Below are positions 13,570 to 24,154 of a DNA stretch of 64,000 nt, piece after piece. The DNA is from Lichtheimia corymbifera B2541 (Eukaryota > Mucoromycota > Mucoromycetes > Mucorales > Lichtheimiaceae): NCBI GenBank assembly GCA_000697475.1, contig JNEU01001032.1, positions 1 to 64,000 on the forward strand. The letters are read 5' to 3'. Within the stretch, counting starts at the first letter, position 1. Each line of letters starts with the position of its first letter. Made by a program: the position numbers and the translations under genes. The notes below the pieces were generated by a model. That model saw nothing but the letters and a program-made list of their open reading frames with translations. It made no database searches and was not told the DNA's origin.

Positions 13570-13587
13570 ACACACACACACACACAG
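13570..13587. repeat. (CA)n microsatellite just upstream of SPT4
   Basis: An uninterrupted CA run ends about 15 bp before the SPT4 ATG, so it probably lies in the 5' UTR. Similar CA runs occur at 14132-14147, 16991-17008 and 17707-17722. Confidence 0.8.
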
Positions 13588-13600
13588 CAATACACTTACC

Positions 13601-14126
13601 ATGTCTCAAACGTTGCCTCTCGAAAAGAAACAATTACGTGCTTGCCTCTTGTGCTCATTGGTCAAGGTAACAAGGAACGATGCCGATCAAAAAGAAACCA
13701 GCCTTATATATCCTTGTCTCTTAGAATGCGTCACAATTCCGAGCGAATGGTTGCGAGAATTGCGAGGAACTATTGCGAATGCGAGGACGAACAGATCGAG
13801 TGCAAGAATGTACAAGCAATAAGTTTGAAGGGTAACTCGCACGAGTGGGATTGGATATCACGTACGGAGAACTGATCGATAGCTTTGCAGTGTTATTGCG
13901 CTGATGCAACCTCATGAGAGTTGGGTGGCAAGATGGCAACGTGTTGGTAAGGATACCAAAAAGTAACAAGGAGACAAATTATTCAACACTGTATCTATGA
14001 GTAGACAAGTTCACAAGGGGTGTATACGCCATTCGAGTCTATGGACGGATACCAGAAGATATTGAAGATGACTTAGAGCGACGAGGTGTCATCTATAGAC
14101 CCAGGGATGGTAGTGTTAGGGATTAG
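13601..14126 (+). CDS. SPT4: transcription elongation factor Spt4
   Basis: Four exons (13601-13666, 13725-13831, 13891-13946, 14005-14126) join to 116 aa, the standard Spt4 length. Zinc-finger cysteines are visible as [10 protein letters not shown] (residues 14-23) and [10 protein letters not shown], the CxxC...CxxC pair of the family. They are followed by [19 protein letters not shown] (family: GIIAMM.P..SWV..WQR), then [19 protein letters not shown] and a C-terminal YRPRDGS. Spt4 pairs with Spt5 (DSIF) and acts on elongating RNA polymerase II in the nucleus. The gene follows the IBTK-like gene by 205 bp and converges on the acireductone dioxygenase gene (gap 154 bp). Very secure. Confidence 0.97.
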
Positions 14127-14280
14127 ACATATCTCACACACACACACATTCTCTCTCATTTCAGCCTTATTCATCATCATCATCTTCCTCCTCTTATCCC
14201 ATTCAAGTTTCATCATCACTCGATTTATAAAGAGGGTTGTCATTATATCCCGGAATTGTATTTGTAATGACATTTTATAT

Positions 14281-15029
14281 TCATGCTTGGATGGCTTTAA
14301 GGTATTCAGCACGATAAGGGTTATCATCGGCAGAGGGACCTATTATATGGTATGAGCAACTGGACGATATAGATGGTGTGGAATTACTTACGATTGAGTG
14401 CAGTCCAAAGAGGCTCATCCTTGAAAAGACGCAAGGCCTTGATGTAGTTGTTGCTGTCAGTGGTGAATCGATGATAGATACCAGCAGGCTATAGAACGGA
14501 TGTCAATATGATATAGTGATGGGTGTGCACGCTCAATACATACCAACACCAACATATCACCCTTCTCGACAGCAATGCGCACCCACACATCTTGTTGATC
14601 ACGGACATCAAAGTAACCTGTACCATCGAGAACAAAGCGGATTTCCTCATCCTCATGAAGATGTCTAATTCACAAAAAGTCAGCAAAGGGTTTCCTTGGA
14701 TACGCCGGCATCCATGGATACATTACTCGGCAAAGAACATCTTGACTTTTTCCTCGTAGCCTTCCAAAGTCTCAGGAGACACTACAATCTAGTATATCCC
14801 ATACGTTAAGTAGGGTGCAAAATAAAAAGCCATGATAACATACTTGGTCGCGGTTCTTATATTGACGTTCGAGTGCAAGTTTATCGAGACGTTCAGTGGC
14901 ATCGGGACCGTCAAATCGCCAGTAAAGTACGCCAATGCGAGAGAGATCATCAATTGACTTTTCAATGCCAGTATCGTGGGGTGCACGCTGGTCTGCAGTA
15001 TCGGCAGTATCGTAAACGTAAGCTCTCAT
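14281..15029 (-). CDS. ADI1: acireductone dioxygenase (methionine salvage)
   Basis: Five exons (15029-14844, 14788-14727, 14664-14544, 14488-14392, 14339-14281) join to 174 aa, close to the family's ~180. The N-terminus [19 protein letters not shown] and the block GVLYWRFDG are family hallmarks. The metal-binding cupin motif [10 protein letters not shown] supplies His-x-His-x4-Glu, and the fourth ligand is the His of AGIYHRFT. The enzyme oxidises acireductone to 4-methylthio-2-oxobutanoate and formate when iron is bound; with nickel, homologues run an off-pathway reaction. Cytosol/nucleus is expected because no targeting sequence is seen. Upstream (15030-15742) is a 713-bp gap before calmodulin on the same strand, with no other feature seen. 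Confidence 0.96.
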
Positions 15030-15742
15030 ATTGTTTTAAAGAGTGGGGAGAAAAGGAGATTACAGGTGACTTGGTGCAGCAGCCAGTGGACTTGAAGAAT
15101 GATGAGCATTTGTGTTACACAAATCGCCTACAACACGGCTTGCATATGCCACTCTCATGTCGCAATGATTGACCCTACTTTGCTTCTATTTTCTTCAGAG
15201 AATAATTTGTCAACCAAAGAACATGGAATGATGAATGAAATAAAGTAATTCGTGTTTGTGATATAAGCAGTGGACATTATCATGAACGAGTCATATGAAT
15301 GTTGGTTGTATCATGCCCCTTTCACAGTAAAAGGCTTCATTTGATCAAGGCAGAGCTCCCCGATGGTGCTTGATCACCACATTAACAAGACTACCACGCA
15401 CTCTTAATCACCTCCTACCAGCAGCATATGCTCAAGGGGTTGACTCTATCCACAATACAGCTGCATCAAGCACATAAAGTAATGATAAATGATGGAACAC
15501 TCACAAGTACATACACATATATTTGCGTGTGGTGTATAATAGAAAGTGTCAACCATGTCAGCCACACACAGCTCTTGTATCACACAGCCCAACCAAAACA
15601 AAAGCATCACACTAGTACAAGTCGCGCCACAATATCCGTGGTTTTCCATTTGTTGATACAAATATCATGTATTTAGTTGGAGTATATGAAAAGGTAAATG
15701 GGGGGCCCGAGGGATGTGTGTACGTGTCTTGTGTGTGTTTAT

Positions 15743-16684
15743 CTACTTGGACATCTAAAATAAAAAAAGGCGGTTGGTTTAGTGTCTATGCATCTCTCTC
15801 AAGTTAAACTTCATATGCTTACCATCATCTTGACAAATTCCTCGTAGTTGATTTGGCCATCCTGGTCGACATCAGCTTCACGGATCATTTCATCAACCTC
15901 CTCCTCGGAAAGCTTTTCACCTAAAGTAGATAGATGGATGTGATGAGGAACATGCGGTTGCCATGGTAACAAAAAATTTACCCAACGAAGTCATGACATG
16001 ACGCAACTCGGCGGCCGAAATGTAGCCGTTGCCATCCTTATCAAAGACCTTGAAAGCCTCTTGGATTTCTTCTTGGGAGTCGGTATCCTTCATCTTTCTA
16101 TTGCCCCAGCCCAACGATAACATCCAATGTCAGATATATGTCCCGCAGCTGGTGTTATCCAATCCAATTCCGCCCTCGCATTACCTTGCGATCATGGTAA
16201 GAAACTCGCTAAAGTCAATGGTACCGTTACCATCGCTATCGACCTCGTTGACCTAGAATCATTGATAAAGAAAGAGAGAGAAGATGATGAATACCATGTT
16301 GATTGTGAAGATCGAATCCTTGACAACCCCACCACCCTTTTTCTAACCCAACACACCCCTTTCAGATACACGAGAAAAGCATACACTTCTCCGTGGTCTT
16401 GGCGTTCTCCCTTGTCACCTCCCAGTGTTTCCCTGTTGTTGCAACATAACATACCATATCCTGAAGCTCGGCCTCGGTGGGGTTCAAGTTAAGAGAACGC
16501 ATAACAGTGCCAAGTTCCTTGGTGGTAATGCTACCGTCACCGTCCTTGTCAAAGAGAGTGAAAGCTTCCTTGAACTCTGCAATTTGCTCTTCGGTAAGTT
16601 GGTCAGCCTGAAAGAAAAGTCAAAGCGAGTGAGCAATGGGGTGCATGAGACTGAAATGACGAGCATCTCGAAGCTACTTACCAT
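15743..16684 (-). CDS. calmodulin
   Basis: Six exons (16684-16682, 16607-16455, 16252-16185, 16097-15982, 15920-15823, 15754-15743) join to 149 aa, exactly calmodulin length. Four EF-hand loops are visible: [36 protein letters not shown] and [12 protein letters not shown], each with acidic residues at positions 1, 3 and 12. The first exon is only the ATG, followed directly by GTAAGT; the last exon is 12 nt (ATG TCC AAG TAG, giving the C-terminal MSK). The protein is near-identical to the eukaryotic consensus, and as the general calcium sensor it would bind kinases, calcineurin and motor proteins. The promoter side faces the 3.9-kb gene-free stretch 16685-20559. Confidence 0.98.
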
Positions 16685-18686
16685 GGATGATGTGCTAAAG
16701 ATGGAATAAGAAAGAAAAAGTACAAAGGGAGTCGGAACGGGTTGCTGGTAAGGTTTTAGGAAATTGCTGCTTATACGTCACTATCTGATTTACTTGTGAG
16801 TGGGTGGAGTAGGTGTGAGTGCGTGAGACACAGAGAGAGGAGAGCGCGCGCGCGGTAGTTGTAATAGATCACCCACCACCACCCAACCTATTCACCTTAC
16901 ACACTCCCATGCGTGATATAGCACGTGCCTTAACTTTTTTTACTGCTAATGAAAATGACATCCATGGTTAAGGTTCAATCCATTGTTTCAACACACACAC
17001 ACACACAACAACAACAACAACACAACATGATTCCTTCTCACCGCTGCTTCCCTTATCCCATTCCCCAATACCATGATTTCTCATATGAAGAGCCATCATC
17101 GTTATCCTGTTCTTGTAGACATGGTTGCTATTCGTGTAGTAGTCTTGGCATGCATGTGCTACAATGATCGGCCAGGCAAACAAAAAAGGACATGTCCGAC
17201 AATGACAAGTATCCGTCATGATCAGTATCCTTATTACATATACCATTAGCAACAGCTGTCATGATCCCTAGCGTGCATATATGCATAATGGCAACTCGTG
17301 TTTCACATCCATGTATCGATATGCGGATGATTGCTGCGCCTCGCCTATCTCAAACCATGTCAAACCATAATCCAATGTGCAAGGAGTAGAGAAGCAATGA
17401 TCATCTTTTTTATTCACTCCCACGCGATCAGCACAATCCTCGGGTGAAAAAATCATGAATGAGCCAACGTCCTACCCAAGGAGGCAAAAAGTGGGGTTGG
17501 GTACGTGCGTTATGGTATATGAGCTATCATTGTCCTCTATTTGAACCCCCACATGATGACCACACATACACGTATACTCATGATCTTTTACCATCCACTC
17601 TATCTATGTTGATCCTTCCATATTCGCTCATACTTTTTTACACTATATATCATCCATGAATGTACTCCACATCGAGAGCGACAAAAGGGGAAGCACAAGA
17701 GGGAGCACACACACACACACACGGCAATCGATTCCGGGAACCGGTGTAATTCTTTTTTACTCCTTTTAACTTTTTTACATGCACGGGTTAACCACCACTT
17801 ATATGCATCATCATCATCAAGTGAAGAAGAAATGCGCCAGTATGGGAGAAGGGTGAACCCCAAGGAGTAAAAGGAGGAGGAGGAGGAGGCGTGCTAATGC
17901 TGCTAGGTTTTATACCTGGGATTTGTTTCTTTGTCTTTTTCTAGGTGCTTCAACGGCAAATGAAAACTAGGGGTATTATCCCATCGCCTATGCAAATCGA
18001 GGTATAGCCCGCCCACTACACACCAATGATCTCACATACACATATGAGCACCAATGATCGATCACTTGCTGCTTGGAATAGTGTTACTACCACGGTCTCG
18101 ATTTATGCAACACACGTGGAAGCATGGGCCCCACATGTAGTAATGGTGGATGAAATGCAAACCAGCATACGTATATATATACATCTCATGCAACTTGCAT
18201 ATACACCGGCATGTAGATAGAGTCCATTTAGATCAAAGTCTCACAGCAGTTAATAATAAATTGCAGATAATGTGCCAAATCAGCAAAAGCAACAATGATA
18301 AATGCACGTACACAAGGACATGTGTTACAGGGTCCAAGGGATTATTCCTGGTAACCAAGCCCGACTCTCCTTTCCCCCTTTTAAAAATGACAAACGACTC
18401 GCAAGATACAGGTATTGGAGGGGTTATAGTGATTGAGGAGTGAGGTTTTTGCAAGAGCGAAAAAAAGACAGGGAGGAGAAGAAGAGATAACTTCATACCG
18501 GCTACCTGATGTTAATAGGAGGTGGTAGCAATTTGAAAAGAGCTTCCCGGAGATTATCCATTGAGAAGGGGATCGAGTAAAGGCATACATTCACTAATGC
18601 ACCTTACTCCAGCCCATTATACTAACACCGGGGAAGCAAAAAGAAATGCGGGAAATCACTCAAATGTGCGTCTACCTTGCCCTCTC

Positions 18687-18706
18687 TTTCTCTCTCTCTC
18701 TCTCTC
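18687..18706. repeat. (CT)n microsatellite
   Basis: An uninterrupted CT tract sits inside the gene-free region upstream of the C2H2 regulator. It could be a GAGA-like promoter tract or simple slippage. Confidence 0.8.
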
Positions 18707-20443
18707 CCCACAACCTTACCCCTTGTCCCTTTTATACTCCTTTTCTTCAGATGATGGATCGCCTGCGAGTCTCCTAAACAGTAATCAAAACGGAGCAATC
18801 GAAAAAAGTCATTTTGTATAAGGTTTGAAAATGAGACACCTCGCACATGGAATATCAACTGCATAGTGTAGATATACGTCATAATGCAAAATACAAGTAA
18901 GAAATGATTCGCACTATGGTGGGCTATCTTTTGGTACGACTGGCAATGGCTGTAGGTTATTTGACATAGTCATCCGTTTCCAAAATGACACTGAAGGGGA
19001 CATTTTACCCTTATGTAGTATGGGAAAAGCTTATCTTTTGGTGTGTGCGAGCTCGAATCATCTAAAAACATGACCGTGCGTGTGTCGCTTGATGCTAAGC
19101 GCACGAAGACACCCAAATGTAATCCTAGATAAACCATCAAAAATGTCGCAAATAAAGATAGAGATTTTCATTCTGCTTGCTAATCATAGTAGTATGTCTA
19201 TTTCATGTTGCATATGCCTCTAAGGTGATGGTTGTTTTATCCGGGAAGCTCATTTTATCATTGCCATTGTATCAAATGCTCATTCATTTTGGGCACGTTA
19301 ATAATTACAGAATACAAGCCATTGTAAAGTTAAGACACCTCAACGGGATACTATAGGGATTGCTGGTAGTAAGGGGGTAATCCTAGAAAGAAAAAGAGTG
19401 AGATCTAGGGGGTGAAGAAAAAAGGAGATGGTTTTCTCGCTCACAGGGGAAAGGAGATGTTGGGGGGGGGATAGAAAGAAAAAAGGACAAGGGCATATAG
19501 CGTCCTCTCCTGACCACGGGGAAATGACCATAGTGTAGAAGCATGGTGTATGTGTATATGTGCGCGTAAAAGATTGTACCTATAGCCGCATGAAGGAGAG
19601 GACAACAGCAGAGAAACATACCCGTAATTATGAAGTACTGCACCTTCCCATCCCTTTGATCATGTTTTTAGAAACGCGCCCGAGAAAAAGGGGAGAGGAA
19701 ATTGATAGAAGAGAGCGAGAGAGCTCTATAAGTATTGCTGCAGGAGACTAATGGATGTTATGATCCTGATGCATCAGGTTGGTGGTGATAGCGGGCTTGC
19801 CTATATTCTTGCAGGTTATAAATAGGGTAAAATAGACCAATTGATATTGAATCTATACACATACAATGAAATCAAGAGCTGCGTGTATATGTAGTCGAAT
19901 TACGCAACTCAAGTTAAGAGTAAGAGCATTCGATTGGCATTTGAAAAAAGAGGGGGACAAGATGCTATTTCGTCAGTTTTGTGTAAAAGGGGTAGGAGGA
20001 GGTATTATCATACACTGGCAGTGTGCTACAAGCGCGCATTCAGTGTAAAGTGACGAATCTGCATTGGCTGCAGGCCAATCTAGGAGGGATACTGCGTACC
20101 GGGTGAGAGCAAAACCAAGCTACTGTGTTCGAGATACAGGCTCACACACACTCATTTTCGTATTTTACCGAGAATTCATTCATCCACTCTGTCGCCGTCA
20201 TTATTATGCCACTGTTTTTTGTGATGCTAATATGACCATATATAGACAACCAGCACATTGGGGGTATCAAAAGGAACAACTGTGTGACGATCCTGTCAAC
20301 ACAGGCCAAAAGGTTCCTGCAGGTGGAAGGGAAAAGGGACACAAAGCAGGCCTACCCACATCCACCACACGCACATCCACACCAACCACCACACTTATGC
20401 ACAGGATGCGTGCTAGCTGTTTGTTGCTGCTCTAATTCATTTG

Positions 20444-20452
20444 TATATAAAG
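20444..20452 (+). promoter_or_regulatory. TATA box of the four-finger C2H2 gene
   Basis: TATATAAAG lies about 108-116 bp upstream of the ATG at 20560, followed by a pyrimidine-rich leader (20461-20556). The position suits a fungal RNA polymerase II promoter. Confidence 0.55.
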
Positions 20453-20559
20453 GTAGTCAGTCATTTTTGTCTCCCCCATCATTTTTCTTTTCGCGTTCCT
20501 TTGTCCTTGAGCCCTAATCCCTCCACACCTTTTTTTTTCTTTCGCCCCTTTTATCTCCA

Positions 20560-21990
20560 ATGGATTCCACTGGCAACACCTACTGTTACGAACCACGACG
20601 ATCGAGCACCTTTTCTTTGCCGCCTCCACCAAGACAACATGCCAACCCCGATTCTGATCAAGTGCTCTCACCACCACTGACACCTTCCATTACACCATCT
20701 ATTTCTACCTTGTCAGCTAATCATCATTTCAAATCAAAGTTCCCTTCTGATCATCCTCTTGCATATCAACCATCTTCCGCTGTTCATCCCACATCATCAT
20801 CACCCAATCGGCTTGTTGTTAATGATCCTATCGATCGGCGTTCATCAGCATGCTCAGCTATGTCCTTGGATGAATTCAATCGTCAATATTGGGATACCAA
20901 TCGCATGGTCAAGGAAAATCGTTCATTCTCATTCTCTGATCGCATGCCATCTCGCCGTCAACCAAGCAAACAAAACAAGCATGTGTGCAACTACCCGCAT
21001 TGTGGATGGAGTTTCAAGCGATACGAGCACTTGAAGCGTCATATGTTGGTGCACACTGGTGAACGTCCACATGCTTGCCCATACCCAGGTTGTGGCAAGC
21101 GTTTTAGTCGATCTGACAACTTTCATGCACATTACCGTACACATACCAAAAAAGCTCTTGAGCAACAAAAGGGTACTTCAACAGCACCTGGTAACGTTGC
21201 TGTGCCTCCTCCTCCTTCTTCATCTGAGACCAGTGCACCACCAACACAAACCTTTCTTCCTCCTCCACCAAGCCTTGACAGCTTTCATCATCCACAACAT
21301 CATCACCCACACCATCGCATGGATCAACAACAGCATCAAGATACCCATCACTATCTCATGTCTCGTTCTTCATCAACAACCAATGGCCAGGCGCCTCCTC
21401 AAGTACCTGCTTATCATCATCATCGTCAATCCTATGGTCCTATGGAAGGTGCACCACCACCACCAGGGGCTCCTAGCAGTAATGATAATATGATGCCACC
21501 ACCGCCACCCTCATCATCATCGTCTTCTTCTTCATCAGACGATGAAAAGCAGCATATTTGCACACATCCGGGTTGCCATCGACGATTCAAACGATTGGAA
21601 CATCTCAAACGACATATGCGTATTCATACCTTAGAACGACCTTTCCAATGTACATATGCTGGATGCCAAAAGTCGTTTTCTCGATCAGATAATCTCACCC
21701 AACATTTAAAGACGCATGAACGACGTGAATCAAGATACCAAGAACATCGACCTTATCCATCACCCTATCATCCTCAGCAACAGCAACGTCCACAAACACC
21801 TAATGAATCCATGTCCTTTGTCGATTTCATGCGACCTGGTGGTCATCATCAGCCACCGCAACAACACCATCCAACGTCGTCATCACAGCATCATCCTGGT
21901 GCTCCTGCTGCTCCTCCATCCACTTCATCCTCCATGCAACACATGCTGAGCTGGCATCCTGGTGACGCCGCCGGCAGTGTAGGATGCTAG
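20560..21990 (+). CDS. C2H2 zinc-finger transcription factor with two Ste12-type finger pairs
   Basis: A single exon of 476 aa; the ATG follows a TATA box and CT-rich leader. Four C2H2 fingers occur as two pairs: ~143-165 ([14 protein letters not shown]), ~173-195 ([14 protein letters not shown]), ~335-357 ([14 protein letters not shown]) and ~365-387 ([14 protein letters not shown]). The first finger of each pair shares FKR-EHLKRHM and the second shares FSRSDN, so one pair looks like a duplicate of the other. The [16 protein letters not shown] linker resembles the C-terminal fingers of fungal Ste12/SteA, but no Ste12 homeodomain is present. Between and after the fingers lie Pro-, His-, Gln- and Ser-rich disordered stretches (a Ser run near 320). 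It is a nuclear DNA-binding regulator by family; targets are unknown. Few introns is common for such factors. Confidence 0.9.
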   Translation: MDSTGNTYCYEPRRSSTFSLPPPPRQHANPDSDQVLSPPLTPSITPSISTLSANHHFKSKFPSDHPLAYQPSSAVHPTSSSPNRLVVNDPIDRRSSACSAMSLDEFNRQYWDTNRMVKENRSFSFSDRMPSRRQPSKQNKHVCNYPHCGWSFKRYEHLKRHMLVHTGERPHACPYPGCGKRFSRSDNFHAHYRTHTKKALEQQKGTSTAPGNVAVPPPPSSSETSAPPTQTFLPPPPSLDSFHHPQHHHPHHRMDQQQHQDTHHYLMSRSSSTTNGQAPPQVPAYHHHRQSYGPMEGAPPPPGAPSSNDNMMPPPPPSSSSSSSSSDDEKQHICTHPGCHRRFKRLEHLKRHMRIHTLERPFQCTYAGCQKSFSRSDNLTQHLKTHERRESRYQEHRPYPSPYHPQQQQRPQTPNESMSFVDFMRPGGHHQPPQQHHPTSSSQHHPGAPAAPPSTSSSMQHMLSWHPGDAAGSVGC

Positions 21991-23057
21991 AGAAAATACA
22001 ATCATTATCCATACAGTCACACACACACACTTTCCCTCTCTCCTCATTTGCTTTTTTCGTTTGCTTTTACACTCGTAATATAATGTGCGCTTTTGCTTTC
22101 GTGTCAATAAAAAACTCCATTGAGATAAGATATAACGCAAGAATCTTAACTTTGAGTTTATTGCTGATCATTCCCACACACAGTGACCTTGACTCCCGCT
22201 TCATCAATGCACATCATCCATTTTTGTGTTACCTCAAGACAATGAAATTGATCGGGCCCCTTTCCGAGAGAAAGAGAGGGAAAAAGCGAGCGAGTCTTTT
22301 TACTCCCTAAAACAGAGTGCTTTTGTGTGTCATCGTCGTTGTCAAAAGAGGTACACTTCTCATAGCGTCATCATCGTACCTCCTTCGTATTGGATATAAG
22401 CATCACCACGATCACTGATCATTTCCAAGTAGGGATCGATGATCATCACCCGTCCCAGCTTTTGATCTCTTGTTGTTGTTACTAAAAGGAAGAAGATCGG
22501 CAACGCCGGTCGTCGTGTCCATAGTGCGCTCTGATATCATTATTATATCGTTCCTCTATCATCTTTTTGCCTCCCTCTTTTTAACAATCCCCCATACATA
22601 ATAACATCACAAGATGTGCGTTAACATCGACCACTTGCTTGCGTAGGTGAGTGCAATTTGGATTGCCTGTATGCCAAAATGGTGCGTATTAACAATCAAC
22701 TCTGGAGGTAGTATTTTAATAAAGTTGCTGGGTACGAACGTAGATGACAAGTATGACTAGCCACAGGGTTGAGGGCTGGAGAAAGGATAGGAGACATGCG
22801 ACGAGGCTTACTATGGTGCCATAAAGGGTGAAATGAGAAGGATGTTTGTGTGATTATGAAACATGTCAACGATCATAATTCCAAGTAAAGGATGTGGTCT
22901 AGTGAAAAATGAGTGTATATCGTTTATGACTTGAATGATTCTTCTCTAATTTATATTTACATAGTATGAGGCGGTGGTGCGAGTCTAATAAAAAGGTGGA
23001 TCAAGGTATATAAAAATGTACAAAAAAATGAATGCAAATGCCATGTTGTAGTAGGAT
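21991..23057. other. intergenic region between two convergent zinc-finger genes
   Basis: It contains the 3' flanks of both C2H2 genes, with a CA run at 22018-22028 near the first stop. I see no further gene. Confidence 0.6.
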
Positions 23058-24034
23058 CTATCGAATATAAGCATGCTGATGATGGGGTGATTTTGTATGA
23101 CGCTTCATGTCATGTTTGCGTGCAAAGCGTTTGCCACAAAGAGGACAAGGAAAATTCTTTGGGCGATGCGGGTCATGGGTAAGAATATGCTCTTTCATGT
23201 TATTGGCTCTATTGCTTGTGTGTGTGCAATAGGGGCAATGGTGTAAACGTGGCCGGCGACGATTATTTGATGCTGCTGCTGCTGTAGGCTTGTTATCACC
23301 GACATCTTCATGAAGGATCATCCAGTCATCAGAGCAAACGGATGTTGCGGTTGCTGTTGTTGCTGTGAAATCAACGGCGGCGGACGTAGTAGATTTACAA
23401 GTCGTTGTAGTAGTAGATGGTTTGGCATCATTACCAGTGGTAGGGATGGTGATGGGGTAAGGGGCATCGCTATTGTATGGACCATCTTGAAGCTGTTGCT
23501 GCTGCCAACATAAAGGAGTGGATGTTGATTCTGAAGCAGTAGTGATGGGTGGTTGAACAACTATAGATGATGACGGAAAGTAGGACAATGACGGATGGCA
23601 ATCTACGGAGGAAAAAAGGTAACACGGATTAGCCACGTGCGTCTTGCATCACCTTGCACAACAAACTTACCATAGCAAGAGCTACTGCAGCTACCTTCAC
23701 TACTCGACAATACAGGCGATAGCACGCATGCGCTGTCTTCCACATAATGCTGTTGCATGGGATATTGTTCCATATGACCAGCTATGGCATTCGTCTTTGG
23801 GTATTCTGGAATCATAATAGGTGCTGATGATGGGTATTCTAGTGGCGATCCATTGACCCAAGGTTGTTGTGAGGATGGCGGTTGTGGTGGTACTTGCTGA
23901 CAGTAGCTGCCAAAAGATACGGCGTTGTTATTGTTGGTAGGTACAATAGCAGGGGGTGATGGTAATGGTGGTGATCCAAAGGTGGTGTCTGCAAAGAGAA
24001 TGTCATCCAAAAGTACATCAAAGGGAAGTGCCAT
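23058..24034 (-). CDS. C2H2 zinc-finger protein with two C-terminal fingers
   Basis: Two exons (24034-23671, 23602-23058) join to 302 aa. The N-terminal 240 residues are Pro/Ser/Thr/Gln-rich and look disordered, like an activation region; it opens with an acidic-hydrophobic MALPFDVLLDDILFAD segment that could be a transactivation helix. Two fingers lie at the C-terminus (~245-302): CPYCTHTSNRANNMKEHILTH and CPLCGKRFARKHDMKRHTKSPHH. The second has an F-A-R-K-H-D-M-K-R-H recognition helix, as in several fungal stress and calcium-response regulators; I do not assign an orthologue. The intron splits a Tyr-Asp junction (G|AT) and is 68 bp. Confidence 0.85.
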
Positions 24035-24145
24035 TCGTGATAACGTAGTGCACGTTTATGTGGGTGAGAAAAGAAAGGGTATGGAGTAGTAGTAGTAGCA
24101 GGAAATAAGAATGCGTAGATGAGATGCATTGAAAGTGGGTCGTTG

Positions 24146-24154
24146 TTTTTTATA
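24146..24154 (-). promoter_or_regulatory. TATA box of the two-finger C2H2 gene
   Basis: On the minus strand TATAAAAAA lies about 112-120 bp before the ATG at 24034. It is the only good TATA match near this start. Confidence 0.5.

Larger units (their letters stand above)
16685..20559. other. 3.9-kb gene-free region with microsatellites
   Basis: It lies between the start of calmodulin (-) and the start of the four-finger C2H2 gene (+), so it is a divergent upstream region. It contains CA and CAA runs (16991-17024), a GC-alternating run near 16845-16854, CA (17707-17722), GGA-rich DNA near 17875-17890 and a CT run (18687-18706). All frames here are under ~125 codons, overlap each other on both strands and show no family motif. 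I see no tRNA or rRNA. Confidence 0.6.

Noticed and set aside
21059..21493. 144-codon frame within the four-finger C2H2 gene
   Set aside because: Alternate frame of His/Gln-codon-rich DNA; it has no independent support.
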